From assembly GCA_018266375.1 (NCBI GenBank), contig JAFEAO010000003.1:1-50929 (forward strand): a stretch of DNA of 50,929 bases. Direction: 5' to 3'. Positions 1-8,231 of the stretch are shown here, piece after piece. The translations under genes and the position numbers were made by a program. Origin of the DNA: Bdellovibrionales bacterium (GTDB lineage: Bacteria; Bdellovibrionota; UBA1018; CAIMNF01). Each line of letters opens with the position of its first letter. Position 1 is the stretch's first letter. The notes under the pieces were generated by a model that was given only the letters and a program-made list of their open reading frames with translations, had not been told where the DNA came from and made no database searches.

Positions 1-493
1 TGCACTGCCTTTCTGTAGTCGGGTCTTGTAGTGAGACGGGGAAGTGATTTTTTTCGATTGAATCCCGATAGACCCCCCATATTTCGTTGAGAATTGTTGC
101 GGTATTTTCAGGATTGATTATGTTGGACCTTTTTACGGTTGAGATATAGTGAGGTTGATTTACTCTTGCTCGATACGTAGTTAGCTCTTGATCTTTGTCG
201 TCTATAACGATTACGCCTCTTATAGAACATCCGTGATATTGGTAAAATCGGCCCAATTGGTCGATAGCATCTTCGAGTGGCACTCCAGCTCGGGGGCTAA
301 TGAACACCAAACCCACATTCGTTTTTTCGCGACAGTGATCGTATGCTTCTTGATAACTCCAGAAGGCTTCGATTGAGATTTCGTTTGCTGGCGTAGCTAG
401 AGCGAGTGACTGTTCTAGCTGAACAGCCTGAAAAGAATTCTCGTCTAAGACTACAATGTTCTGGTTGCGCCAAGCGTTAGGATGTAGAGCCAT
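1..493 (-). CDS. Receiver-like (degenerate response-regulator) protein, 3' end cut by the window edge
   Basis: Read on the minus strand, an ATG at 493 opens a frame with no stop down to base 1, giving at least 164 residues. A GGGAG ribosome site lies about 8 nt before the start. The alternation of hydrophobic strands and helices looks like a CheY-type receiver domain: NIVVLDENSF near residue 12, VGLVFISPR near residue 60, GVIVIDD near residue 90 and a Lys in ISTVKR near residue 115. The position that normally carries the phospho-accepting Asp appears to be Ser in VFIS, so it is probably not phosphorylated in the usual way. What follows the domain is outside the window. It diverges from the EamA transporter. 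The family assignment is by fold pattern only. Confidence 0.55.
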   Translation of the reverse strand, partial: MALHPNAWRNQNIVVLDENSFQAVQLEQSLALATPANEISIEAFWSYQEAYDHCREKTNVGLVFISPRAGVPLEDAIDQLGRFYQYHGCSIRGVIVIDDKDQELTTYRARVNQPHYISTVKRSNIINPENTATILNEIWGVYRDSIEKNHFPVSLQDPTTERQC

Positions 494-556
494 TTTCAGA
501 TTCTCCCGAATAGCTCATCGGATTTTCACGCTAAGTAGTTAAATTTCGTCAATAAA

Positions 557-1429
557 ATGCCGATACGTAATGGAATGAGCAATCCCAAGCATGGATGGGT
601 AGTTGGACTGTTAGCAGCACTATGCTTTGCGGGCATGAGTGTTGTCGTTGGCCATAGTGATTCCACTATCCATTCTGGCGACTACTTATTCGGAAGAGCG
701 CTATTTGCTGTCATCGCGATGTTGCCCTTTCTCTACAAACACTATCGGTTCGATAGGGACTTTAATTTTTTTGTCGTTGCTCGGGGAATGGTTTCAACTT
801 TTGTATTTTTAATTTCTTTCTGGTTGATTCAAGAGATTGGTTCGGCGCCTGCGAGAACCATTTCTGCGACAAATCCATTTTTCGTATTCATTCTTGGAAT
901 TTTCCTTTTTGATGAAAAACTAACTAAAAAGAAAGTGCTTTCGATTACTTTATTTTTGGTTGGATTACTCTTTCCGATTTTTGGGAGAGACGATCCTATT
1001 GAGCCTTGGATGTTATGTGTCGGACTTTTGGGTGCAGCTCTTTCTGGATTGTCTCTATCTCTATTGAAGCTTGCGACTCAAAAATCTCCTGAAAGAGTAA
1101 TACTGTTTACATTTGGCTTAATTCAATTACTTGTTCAGCTTTTAGCGGGTCCCTTGTTAGGTAATTTGCCCGTTCAGCCTCGATACGAAATAGTGTTTGG
1201 TGTCGGCTTATGGCCGTGTGTTGCGGTTGGAGCGTTTGCGTGCGCAGGCCAACTACTAATGTCCAAATCGTTTCGATCGATGTCTTCAACTGCTGCTAGC
1301 CTACTTAATCTAACGAGCATTCCACTTACGTATCTGATCGAATATCTCGTATATGGAAAGACCTACGGCGGAATTGAGCTACTGATGTCCGTTGCTCTTC
1401 TGTTGTCTCTAATTCTTCAGAAGGTATAG
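557..1429 (+). CDS. EamA/DMT-family membrane transporter
   Basis: A 290-residue protein, almost entirely hydrophobic, with about ten predicted membrane helices arranged as two repeats of five, as in EamA (drug/metabolite transporter) proteins. The first repeat has the typical pattern of an FGRALFAVIAM helix followed by TISATNPFFVFILGIFLFDEK, where the acidic residue after helix 4 is characteristic of the family. It probably exports a small metabolite across the inner membrane; the substrate cannot be read from the sequence. No strong ribosome site is visible at 557. A second ATG at 575 is an alternative start. The stretch from 1 to about 1430 is visibly more T-rich than the following genes, which hints at different ancestry. 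Confidence 0.8.
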   Translation: MPIRNGMSNPKHGWVVGLLAALCFAGMSVVVGHSDSTIHSGDYLFGRALFAVIAMLPFLYKHYRFDRDFNFFVVARGMVSTFVFLISFWLIQEIGSAPARTISATNPFFVFILGIFLFDEKLTKKKVLSITLFLVGLLFPIFGRDDPIEPWMLCVGLLGAALSGLSLSLLKLATQKSPERVILFTFGLIQLLVQLLAGPLLGNLPVQPRYEIVFGVGLWPCVAVGAFACAGQLLMSKSFRSMSSTAASLLNLTSIPLTYLIEYLVYGKTYGGIELLMSVALLLSLILQKV

Positions 1430-1478
1430 AAGGTAATTTCGCCACATTTTTGACAGTCGCGCGGGGCAGCCAACTTGC

Positions 1479-1490
1479 TACAATAAGTAG
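1479..1490 (+). promoter_or_regulatory. -10 box placed for a leaderless start
   Basis: TACAAT at 1479-1484 is followed by six bases and then the ATG at 1491, with no Shine-Dalgarno sequence. A TTGACA at 1450 is 23 nt upstream of the -10, too far for a standard pair. Confidence 0.45.
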
Positions 1491-2429
1491 ATGAGGCGGT
1501 TGTCCACGACGCTCGTAGCCGTCGCACTATTATTATTCATGCATTTTTCTAATACCGACGCCAATCAAGTCAAAACCAGTCAGTTCGAGCCTAAGGCATC
1601 GACTTCAGGGAAACCTGCGGCCGCCTTAACAAAGCCAGTCGATGTGACCAACGTAAACTGGCAGCACATGCGCGGAGCGATCGCGATTTCGGCGGCTCGT
1701 GCTCAACAACAAGCTCCGACTAAAAACAAATCGGGCAGTGTGCCCCCTTCGCCAGCCCCTAAACTGATTCGCTTTTTAAGTTCGGGCGTGATGATTAGTC
1801 CGACCATCGGCTTGACTGCGGCCCATAGTTTAGAAAACACCGTCGATGTTTATGTGATGGAAGCTGCAAACATCGAAACGCACACCAAGTACACCATCGC
1901 CAAATCCTACAAACTTCATCCAAACTACGCTGGCAATAACTTCAAAGGAATCGACCTCGCGATTTTCGAACTCGAAAAGCCGATGAAGCTCGACAAATAC
2001 TTTGTGCCGACCGCACTCAGTAACCAGGCTTTGCAAAATGCGGTCCTCCAGCGCGTGGGCTTCGGTGAACGTGACACCGGTGACGGCGAAGAAAATCGCC
2101 GCACCTGGATTTTAGAAAACTACAATCGCCGCATCACAGGCGAGAACTATCTCACGTCCGAAGATCAATATGGATATGCAGGTGACTCCGGCGGACCGGT
2201 GTTCCGCACCGTCTCAACGACTTCAAGCGCAAGCACGACAACAGATTCAACTCTCGAACTCGTCGGCATTCACGTCGGTCGAATGCTTGGCAAAGATGGC
2301 GAACCGGTAAACGAATCGAACACACTCATTCTCAATCCCGACATCGTCGCGTGGATTCAAAAAACGGCAGCCTCTTTTAAGTCGGAAGCCCCAGCTGTGG
2401 CACCGTCAGCAACGGTTTCGAATCTCTAA
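1491..2429 (+). CDS. Secreted trypsin-like (S1 family) serine protease
   Basis: A 312-residue protein with an N-terminal signal peptide (hydrophobic residues about 6-17). It then has a Pro/Ala/Lys-rich linker to about residue 95 and a chymotrypsin-fold domain. The catalytic triad is readable: His112 in LTAAH, Asp155 in KGIDLAIFEL and Ser233 in GDSGGPVF. The GDSGGP motif is textbook for S1 proteases. It should act in the periplasm or outside the cell; no membrane anchor or PDZ domain is seen, so it is not a DegP type. The Ser/Thr-rich stretch after the catalytic Ser looks like a flexible loop. Secreted proteases are common in predatory Bdellovibrio-like bacteria, but a role in predation is only inference. 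Confidence 0.9.
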   Translation: MRRLSTTLVAVALLLFMHFSNTDANQVKTSQFEPKASTSGKPAAALTKPVDVTNVNWQHMRGAIAISAARAQQQAPTKNKSGSVPPSPAPKLIRFLSSGVMISPTIGLTAAHSLENTVDVYVMEAANIETHTKYTIAKSYKLHPNYAGNNFKGIDLAIFELEKPMKLDKYFVPTALSNQALQNAVLQRVGFGERDTGDGEENRRTWILENYNRRITGENYLTSEDQYGYAGDSGGPVFRTVSTTSSASTTTDSTLELVGIHVGRMLGKDGEPVNESNTLILNPDIVAWIQKTAASFKSEAPAVAPSATVSNL

Positions 2430-2549
2430 ATCCAATATCAATTCTTACTTCCAATCGTTAAGCGCACTCGTGACTTCGTCAACGAGGTGACGTTGTCGCG
2501 CGGGAAATGCGCCGAACGACGCGCGCCATGGATCTATTTGCCGATTGAG

Positions 2550-2601
2550 CCTCCGAGACTTCATGTAAACTAGACATTATATAGAGTTACGAACTCGGAG
2601 G
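2550..2601 (+). promoter_or_regulatory. Inverted repeat able to mask the ribosome site of the next gene
   Basis: CCTCCGAG at 2550-2557 is the exact complement of CTCGGAGG at 2594-2601, and a flanking G-U pair extends it. The downstream arm contains the GGAGG ribosome site for the ATG at 2610. Any transcript starting upstream of 2550 could fold and hide it. A TATATA-like stretch at 2578-2583 between the arms may be a promoter whose transcript would lack the first arm. Confidence 0.4.
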
Positions 2602-2609
2602 TTTACCAA

Positions 2610-3500
2610 ATGATTTGCATTAAGCCACTTACCGTTGTTGCGCTTCTATGTGCGTTCAGCACTACAGCCTGCGGCAAAGATGTCCCGAGCCCCGCCAGAG
2701 ATACCCAGCCCGAAGGCAATGCCGTTGTCGTCGACCCATCTGCTACTCCAAGCGAGAGCGCAACGCCAGCTCCGACTGCAACTCCAAGCGGTCCGACTTG
2801 GCTCAAACAGAAAATTCAACCTAAAGCGAGTGTGAGTCCGGGCGGTACCGTCTCCGTCGACATGCGTGACTGGCTTGCGGTGGGTTACCTTTCGTCATCC
2901 GATCCGCAAGTAACGATCACTCGCATCGAAGACAACAACATCGGTGCGTTCCGCCGCGTGCTTGATGCAAACGGAAATTGGGTCGGCATGAGAGGCATCA
3001 AGCTCAAGTCTTTTGAGCCTGGCTCGTGGGTGAGATTCCCGATCTGGATCAAAAACGCGGGTGGTGCGGAACTGCGTGCCAGCATCGAGATCTCAGTCGT
3101 GAAACCGATCTTGCGTTTTAGCCGTAACGTTGGATACTTCAAAATCCGCAAAGCTCCGGGCAAGCTTGAGTTCAACATGATCAGCCTCTACAATCGCGGC
3201 ATCATCAAATCATCGACTGACGAGATCAGTATGAGCGGGTTCAAAACCAATCTCCCGCTCACCAACTGCGAGGATGTCGTCGCCGAAAACGGTGCTAAGA
3301 TCGGTATCCGTTGTGACAAAGGCGAGCTCACTGATCCGGAAGACTGCTATAGCGTCTGGATTAAAATCTCGAGCTTTGAAGGTAAGAACGACGAACGTCT
3401 CTTTGGAGTCGATATGATCACGCGCGATAACGCCGATGCGACGGATATCGACGGTGTCGAGTTTCCGAGCTCGGACGATAAGCCCGAGAGCAACAATTAG
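2610..3500 (+). CDS. Predicted lipoprotein of unknown function
   Basis: A 296-residue protein. Its signal peptide ends in FSTTACGKD, a loose lipobox with Cys21, so it is probably acylated and anchored in a membrane. Residues about 25-65 are rich in Pro, Thr, Ser and Ala and look like a flexible linker. The rest is beta-rich, with short segments such as GTVSVDMRDW and SWVRFPIWIKNAGG that resemble an Ig-like fold. No catalytic motif is seen. The start at 2610 is fixed by GGAGG eight nt upstream. The gene is followed by a two-way terminator. The function is not recognised. Confidence 0.7.
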   Translation: MICIKPLTVVALLCAFSTTACGKDVPSPARDTQPEGNAVVVDPSATPSESATPAPTATPSGPTWLKQKIQPKASVSPGGTVSVDMRDWLAVGYLSSSDPQVTITRIEDNNIGAFRRVLDANGNWVGMRGIKLKSFEPGSWVRFPIWIKNAGGAELRASIEISVVKPILRFSRNVGYFKIRKAPGKLEFNMISLYNRGIIKSSTDEISMSGFKTNLPLTNCEDVVAENGAKIGIRCDKGELTDPEDCYSVWIKISSFEGKNDERLFGVDMITRDNADATDIDGVEFPSSDDKPESNN

Positions 3501-3530
3501 TCCGTGCTCGCTCCCACATTCTAAAAATGA

Positions 3531-3571
3531 AAAACGCCGTACCCGAAACACGGATGCGGCGTTCTCTTTTT
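3531..3571. terminator. Bidirectional rho-independent terminator
   Basis: The stem AACGCCG (3533-3539) pairs with CGGCGTT (3557-3563). It is followed by CTCTTTTT on the plus strand and by TTTTTC on the minus strand, so it serves both converging genes. Confidence 0.85.
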
Positions 3572-3635
3572 CAAGCTCCCGTCGGGGAAGCTTAAAACTC
3601 AAATTTCGCTCAACAACAAGTTGGCGACGACCTTT

Positions 3636-4484
3636 TTACAGGCTCGCGGTGATGATCGCGCCGAGAGCGGCGTTGTTCATCGAAAGCTTTTCAGTCGTGT
3701 AGAACGCGATGTAAGGATTGACGATGAAGTGCGGGCTGAACATGTAAGACACGCCGGCAATGATGTCGTGTTGGTATGTGCTGAAATCAAACGGAGTCGT
3801 ACCGACGAAGTGATCGGCTTCGTACTCGAAACCAACGATGCCGGAGAGACTTGGAGTGATTTGATAAGAAACGTATGGCTCGCCATAGAGTTTAAACAAC
3901 TTACCTGCGAACACGCCGAAGTAAGTTTTCGCTTCGGTCCACGCGCCGAGTGAGAAACGGCTTGCGGGAATGTTGTAGCGGGCCGCTGGAGTGGTCTTAA
4001 GAGACACGGTTTGACCGCGCTCGCGAGAATAGGTTGAAGTCGCGCCTTGAACGATCAGGTTCGTCGACAAAGTGAAGTCCTTAGTCGCGATCGTTTTTTT
4101 GTCGTAAATTTTCGCGCCGATGTCGCCGATCGAGAAATCACCGCCTTTGGTCGGAGCATAGAAAAACGGAACCACGATACCGACACCTTGGTCAGTATTG
4201 AGTTTGTACGCTGCAGTCAATTCGGAATCGAAATACTGACGTTGCTTCGGATTTTCAACTCCCTTCGAGTTGACGGTTTCGGCCGAACTCAGGTGGTTCA
4301 CGTTTGGACCGTGGAAGTTAGAAAAAAAGCTGAAGTGCAAATCATCCATCACACCTGCACGGCTAGTGGACTGACCTGATGGTGCGCCCGCTGGTGCATC
4401 GGATGCTGGTACTACGGTTGTGGTTTGCGCCATGGATGTAGACGCAGCGAAGATAGCAGTAACTGCTAAAATTTTATTAAGCAC
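3636..4484 (-). CDS. Outer-membrane beta-barrel-like protein, unknown function
   Basis: A 282-residue secreted protein. The signal peptide ends in the typical STSMAQ cleavage site (about residue 20). A short Pro/Ala linker follows, then many alternating polar/aromatic strands such as FTLSTNLIVQGA, YGEPYVSYQI and HFIVNPYIAFY, characteristic of outer-membrane barrels. The start is GTG at 4484 with GAGAGGGG six nt upstream; the next ATG lies inside the signal peptide and would destroy it. The last residues do not end in the classic aromatic, so the barrel assignment rests on strand pattern alone. It converges on the lipoprotein gene and shares its terminator. Porin-like or adhesin roles are possible but not supported by any motif. 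Confidence 0.65.
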   Translation of the reverse strand: MLNKILAVTAIFAASTSMAQTTTVVPASDAPAGAPSGQSTSRAGVMDDLHFSFFSNFHGPNVNHLSSAETVNSKGVENPKQRQYFDSELTAAYKLNTDQGVGIVVPFFYAPTKGGDFSIGDIGAKIYDKKTIATKDFTLSTNLIVQGATSTYSRERGQTVSLKTTPAARYNIPASRFSLGAWTEAKTYFGVFAGKLFKLYGEPYVSYQITPSLSGIVGFEYEADHFVGTTPFDFSTYQHDIIAGVSYMFSPHFIVNPYIAFYTTEKLSMNNAALGAIITASL

Positions 4485-4611
4485 AAAAAACCCCTCTCAA
4501 ATTGATTAGTGTGATTGAAGTGGCTAACTTGCAAAGGGTTGTGCCATCCCAGCAAACGCTTTGCAACACGAGACCCACGAGTGTACCGAAAATTTATAAT
4601 GACGATACGCG

Positions 4612-5718
4612 TTAAGTCATGGCCTGACTGCGAAGATTGGGGTGTTGCCGCACGAAATCAATCAACACCCGCGAATAATCCGCGAAATTCGGCACCGAAA
4701 GACCGATTTCTTGAAGAAACGGAGTCGTTTGCTCGGACGTGTATTGAGTCGGATGAGTGAAGTAATCGAGAGTCTCGGACGGGATCTTGAGGAGTTGCTT
4801 GAGACCCGGTGCTGCGATCGCAGCTTTGGTGAAGCCACTTGGGAGTGGAACCGAGAGAATCTTACGCCGAGTTTGGCGGCCGATTTCTTCGACGATTTGT
4901 TCGATCGTGAGCGCGCGCGGATCGGAGAGGTGGAACACCTTGCCGACGGCACGAGGATGCTGGCTGAGTTTGCTGATCGCTTCAACCACGAAATCGCTTG
5001 GCACCAAATTGAGAGTCGATTGTTTTGGATTGCCGAGCTTTGGAAGCACGGCAACTTTAGGTTGCTTCAACACGAATTGAATCACGTAGTAAGGGCCATC
5101 GTACTTTTGGGTGACGCCGGTCACGCTGTTTCCAACCACAATGCCCGGACGATAAATGACCGCGGGTAAGCCCTGCTTTTGAGCATTTTGCACTTCAAGT
5201 TCGGCAAAGTACTTGGTCTCTTCGTAGTAGTTATTAAATTTTTGGCCGAGTTCAAGATCGCTCTCTTTGAAATTGCCGACGTAACGACCGCTCACATAGC
5301 AGGTACTGATGTGGTGGAACCGCTCGAGGTGGGTGCACCCACGCGCAAATTCGATCATGCGCTTGGTGCCCTCGACGTTGATGGCATAGGCGATTTCTTT
5401 TTTAACGCCGAGATCGTAGACGGCCGCGTAGTGAAAAATCTGGGTGATCGGCGAGCTCGCGCCGTGGCCGGCGCCGGATTGCAAGCGCGCGAGTTCGGCC
5501 GCTTCAATTCCCAAGCCCGGCTTTAAGAGATCGCCTTGAACGAGCGATACGCGGGGTTCGAGCCCGAGCTCGAGAATCTTACGTCGAGAAAGATCCAAGA
5601 ATTTAGGTTGAATGAGAAGGACCGCACGGGCCTCCGGCACGAGTTTTAAAATGCGTGGGAGAGTCTCCGAACCTAAAAAACCCGGGAATCCGGTAAAGAA
5701 AAACGTGGGCGCCTGCAT
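4612..5718 (-). CDS. NAD(P)-binding extended SDR, fatty acyl-CoA reductase-like (NAD_binding_4)
   Basis: A 368-residue protein with a Rossmann fold at its N-terminus (TGFPGFLGSE, a TGxxGFLG dinucleotide motif at about residues 9-16) and the extended-SDR active-site pair in YYEETK. The sequences HYAAVYDL, INVEGT and STCYVSG follow the order seen in the male-sterility/acyl-CoA-reductase branch. It probably reduces or rearranges a lipid-linked or sugar substrate in the cytosol; the exact reaction is unknown. Two Mets are close together. The AAAGG ribosome site abuts the ATG at 5724 but is six nt from the ATG at 5718, so 5718 is preferred. It diverges from the GT87-like gene. Confidence 0.75.
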   Translation of the reverse strand: MQAPTFFFTGFPGFLGSETLPRILKLVPEARAVLLIQPKFLDLSRRKILELGLEPRVSLVQGDLLKPGLGIEAAELARLQSGAGHGASSPITQIFHYAAVYDLGVKKEIAYAINVEGTKRMIEFARGCTHLERFHHISTCYVSGRYVGNFKESDLELGQKFNNYYEETKYFAELEVQNAQKQGLPAVIYRPGIVVGNSVTGVTQKYDGPYYVIQFVLKQPKVAVLPKLGNPKQSTLNLVPSDFVVEAISKLSQHPRAVGKVFHLSDPRALTIEQIVEEIGRQTRRKILSVPLPSGFTKAAIAAPGLKQLLKIPSETLDYFTHPTQYTSEQTTPFLQEIGLSVPNFADYSRVLIDFVRQHPNLRSQAMT

Positions 5719-5742
5719 ATCCATCCTTTACTCTATATATAC

Positions 5743-7002
5743 GTGCCAGAACTCGAATCAAGCAAATCAAAAACCAAAAATCCCCTGCGATGGTTGCCGC
5801 TTCGCGCGTTTTTGTGGCTCGCATTAGGGGCTGCGTTTGTGTCCTTGTTTAGAAGCACGCTTGGACAAGCGACCGACTTTGAAGTTTTTTGGCGGGTAGG
5901 GCAGGCACTGCGGGACCATGCGCCCCTTTATGATGTCACGCGTGAAGGTGGAATGGTCTTTAAATATCCTCCTTGGATCGCCACTCTCTTTTTGCCATTT
6001 GGCTGGATTGACTTTGTCACGAGTAAGGGTTTGTGGGCGCTGATCGAGCTCCTCTCCCTCCTGAGCGTCATTTGGTCTTTGCGCCGCGATTTCGGTGTTT
6101 CCGAGTTGTCGTTGGTAGTGCTCTTCCCGCTCTACTGGGGAATCTGGGTCATCCACTTTTTAGACGGGCAAGTGATGCTCCCGGTGCTTGCGATGTTTTT
6201 ATTTTTTGTATCGAAGCCGCGTTTAGCTGAGGCGATGCGAGGATTTATTCCGATCTTGATGTCGATCAAGGTATTTACTTTGTTTCCGCTTCTCGCCATG
6301 TGGGAACGCTTTAAAGGCCGTCGCGCGATCTATGCGTTTGCCATGTTTGGACTCGGGCTCACTGGTGCAACAGCGTATTTGAGTTTTCAAAGCGATGTCC
6401 CGGCGATGATGCACGCTTGGTCGGACGCAGCGGCTTCGGGCGCTCGATACTTAGATCCTGGCAAGACGCGTGGGTCAAAAAATCAAAGTTTGGTGAGCTA
6501 TGCATGCCGCTTAACCAATGTGCCGGCGGATGACTCGCGCACGGAGGTCATCCTCTCGGCGTTACTCTTTGTCGCGGCATTTGCGTTTTTGCGCTGGCGT
6601 CGTACCGACCGCGCGCAAGCACGGTTTGGCGACATCACCACTATCGATTACATTTTTATGTTTTTGGCGCTGACTCCGCCGTTTCATCCACTGCCTTGGC
6701 ACCACCTGTACGTGTGGACGTTTCCTTTGGCGGTTTACCGCTTTGATCGGGACTACAAACGTCTTTTCTATTGGGTGGCGATTGCGCTCCTCACATTGAG
6801 TTCTGATCGCGGCCTGCCTTTGCTCGGTATCGGCGATTTTTTAGAAAATAACGTCGGGCGCGCTTGGGGAGCGCTGCTGCTCGTGCTCCAGGCAACGGTA
6901 TTGATACGGGTACCATCGCCGATTAGTTCGTCCAGGCGCTCACTTAGGCAGTGTCAAAAGTCTGATAGCGCGAAATCGGACAATTTCGGCCACAATCAAT
7001 AA
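5743..7002 (+). CDS. GT87-like (DUF2029) polytopic membrane glycosyltransferase
   Basis: A 419-residue multi-spanning membrane protein. After the first helix it carries the GT87/DUF2029 signature: TDFEVFWRVGQAL, then PLYDVTREGGMVFKYPPW, a Tyr-Pro-Pro motif before helix 2. These enzymes use polyprenyl-phosphate mannose or a similar lipid-linked sugar. The hit to the family is by motif, and the acceptor is unknown. A Dpm1-like enzyme that could make the donor is encoded at 44.1 kb, an inferred link only. The start is uncertain: GTG at 5743 fits the length of the cytosolic N-terminus, but it has no ribosome site and follows a TATATATA run. The cyclic-nucleotide-binding gene starts 4 nt after its stop, so they are probably co-transcribed. 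Confidence 0.75.
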   Translation: MPELESSKSKTKNPLRWLPLRAFLWLALGAAFVSLFRSTLGQATDFEVFWRVGQALRDHAPLYDVTREGGMVFKYPPWIATLFLPFGWIDFVTSKGLWALIELLSLLSVIWSLRRDFGVSELSLVVLFPLYWGIWVIHFLDGQVMLPVLAMFLFFVSKPRLAEAMRGFIPILMSIKVFTLFPLLAMWERFKGRRAIYAFAMFGLGLTGATAYLSFQSDVPAMMHAWSDAAASGARYLDPGKTRGSKNQSLVSYACRLTNVPADDSRTEVILSALLFVAAFAFLRWRRTDRAQARFGDITTIDYIFMFLALTPPFHPLPWHHLYVWTFPLAVYRFDRDYKRLFYWVAIALLTLSSDRGLPLLGIGDFLENNVGRAWGALLLVLQATVLIRVPSPISSSRRSLRQCQKSDSAKSDNFGHNQ

Positions 7003-7006
7003 AGAC

Positions 7007-7447
7007 ATGAAGGTCGAATCCAGGTTCGAGCACGAGTTGATCGAAGAGTTTGAAGACGGTGAGTGCATCTTTGAAGAAGGTGCTTCGGACCGCGATCTCT
7101 ATATCGTTCAAGAGGGGCGGATCCAAATCCGCAAGAAGACTCCTCATGGGATGGTCGATCTCGCCGAATTTAAAAAAGGCGATTTCTTTGGCGACATGTC
7201 GCTCCTCCAAAGTTTTCCGCGTTATGCCGGCGCTTACGCCAAGGGAGAGACCCGTTTGCTCGTGTTGAAACCCGCGGGGTTTTTGCTCAAGATCCGGCGA
7301 GACCCGACCTTTGCATTCGAAATGCTCCAACAGATGAGTTACCGCGTGAAAATGTCGAATGATCGATTGTTCGAGCTCGTCAATCAATTCAATCTTCCGA
7401 TCGAGGAAGTGCAAAAGATCCTTCACAAACTCGGAGGCGCGGTTTGA
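7007..7447 (+). CDS. Stand-alone cyclic-nucleotide-binding (CRP-fold) domain protein
   Basis: A 146-residue protein that is a single cNMP-binding beta-roll with no DNA-binding helix-turn-helix. The phosphate-binding cassette is FFGDMSLLQSFPRYAGAYA at about residues 62-80: the usual FGE is FGD, but the key Arg that holds the cyclic phosphate is kept in PRYAGAYA. A C-terminal helix (about residues 105-140) follows. It probably senses a cyclic nucleotide and acts through protein contacts. It sits between the GT87-like gene and the LpxH-like phosphatase, whose TTG start overlaps its stop. That suggests it regulates or partners the phosphatase, which is inference. Confidence 0.8.
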   Translation: MKVESRFEHELIEEFEDGECIFEEGASDRDLYIVQEGRIQIRKKTPHGMVDLAEFKKGDFFGDMSLLQSFPRYAGAYAKGETRLLVLKPAGFLLKIRRDPTFAFEMLQQMSYRVKMSNDRLFELVNQFNLPIEEVQKILHKLGGAV

Positions 7448-8175
7448 TCACGACCGTAAAGGCCGATCGCATGGTGGTGATCTCGGATCTCCATCTTGGT
7501 AATCCATTTTCGAAGGCCCGTCGTAAGGTCGCACACTTTATCCGTTGGGCGGCCGCACAGGGTTACGATATCTGCATCAACGGCGACGGCCTTGAGATCG
7601 CGCAAGCGAGCTTCGACCGCGTGATGTACGAAGTGCCGGAGTTTTTCAGGATCATCGCCGAAATCCGCCGTCGCGGCCGCGAAGTCTATTACGTCATCGG
7701 CAACCACGACATCGCGCTCGAACACTTTCTCGAAGACTGGGGAGTGATGAAAGTGTCACCGTTTTTGAACGTGCACTCGGGCGAGAGCCGCGTACGGATC
7801 GAGCATGGGCACATCTACGATCCGTTTTTTGTAAAGTACCCGCGCTTGTACGAGGCGTTGACCAACTTCGGAGGACTCTTCTTAAAAGTCCATCCGCAAC
7901 TTTACCGACTTTGGATCAACTTTGAAAAATTTAAATCGAAACTTCGCGCCAAGCGCCAGGGTATCGTGGGCGAGCACCCGAGTTTCCGTGAGGCGGCATT
8001 CGAGTTAAGCCGTCGCGGGTTCGATTCCATCGTTTTCGGTCACACGCATCACCCGGGCGAGCTCACCCTTGAAACGGGCGGAAAGTATTTCAATCCGGGA
8101 TCATGGATGCTTTCCACGCACTACGTGGAAATCGACAAAGGCCAGGTTAACTTGAAATCCTGGGAAGAGATGTAA
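7444..8175 (+). CDS. LpxH-like calcineurin-fold metallophosphatase
   Basis: A 243-residue cytosolic protein with the complete metallophosphatase motif series: ISDLHLG (Asp15, His17), INGDGLE, IGNHD near residue 89, EHGH and FGHTHHP near residue 200. The layout matches UDP-2,3-diacylglucosamine pyrophosphatase relatives used in lipid A synthesis, but it is too divergent to call lpxH. The start is a TTG at 7444 that overlaps the upstream TGA (TTGA). GGAGG six nt upstream supports it, and no ATG is available before the first motif. The overlap suggests translational coupling to the cNMP-binding protein. A lipid-A or other phosphodiester substrate is possible. Confidence 0.8.
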   Translation: MITTVKADRMVVISDLHLGNPFSKARRKVAHFIRWAAAQGYDICINGDGLEIAQASFDRVMYEVPEFFRIIAEIRRRGREVYYVIGNHDIALEHFLEDWGVMKVSPFLNVHSGESRVRIEHGHIYDPFFVKYPRLYEALTNFGGLFLKVHPQLYRLWINFEKFKSKLRAKRQGIVGEHPSFREAAFELSRRGFDSIVFGHTHHPGELTLETGGKYFNPGSWMLSTHYVEIDKGQVNLKSWEEM

Positions 8176-8231
8176 CGTCGGATAGCAATGGAATCACGAG
8201 GTGAAAGCAGCTCGTCGAGACACCGCGAAGA

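Noticed and set aside
1450..1484. TTGACA and TACAAT as a sigma-70 promoter pair for the protease gene
   Set aside because: The 23 nt spacing is too long; only the -10 box is kept as a feature.
3573..3594. Second hairpin AAGCTCCC/GGGGAAGCTT beside the two-way terminator
   Set aside because: Imperfect stem and no T run on either side; the terminator at 3531-3571 is sufficient.
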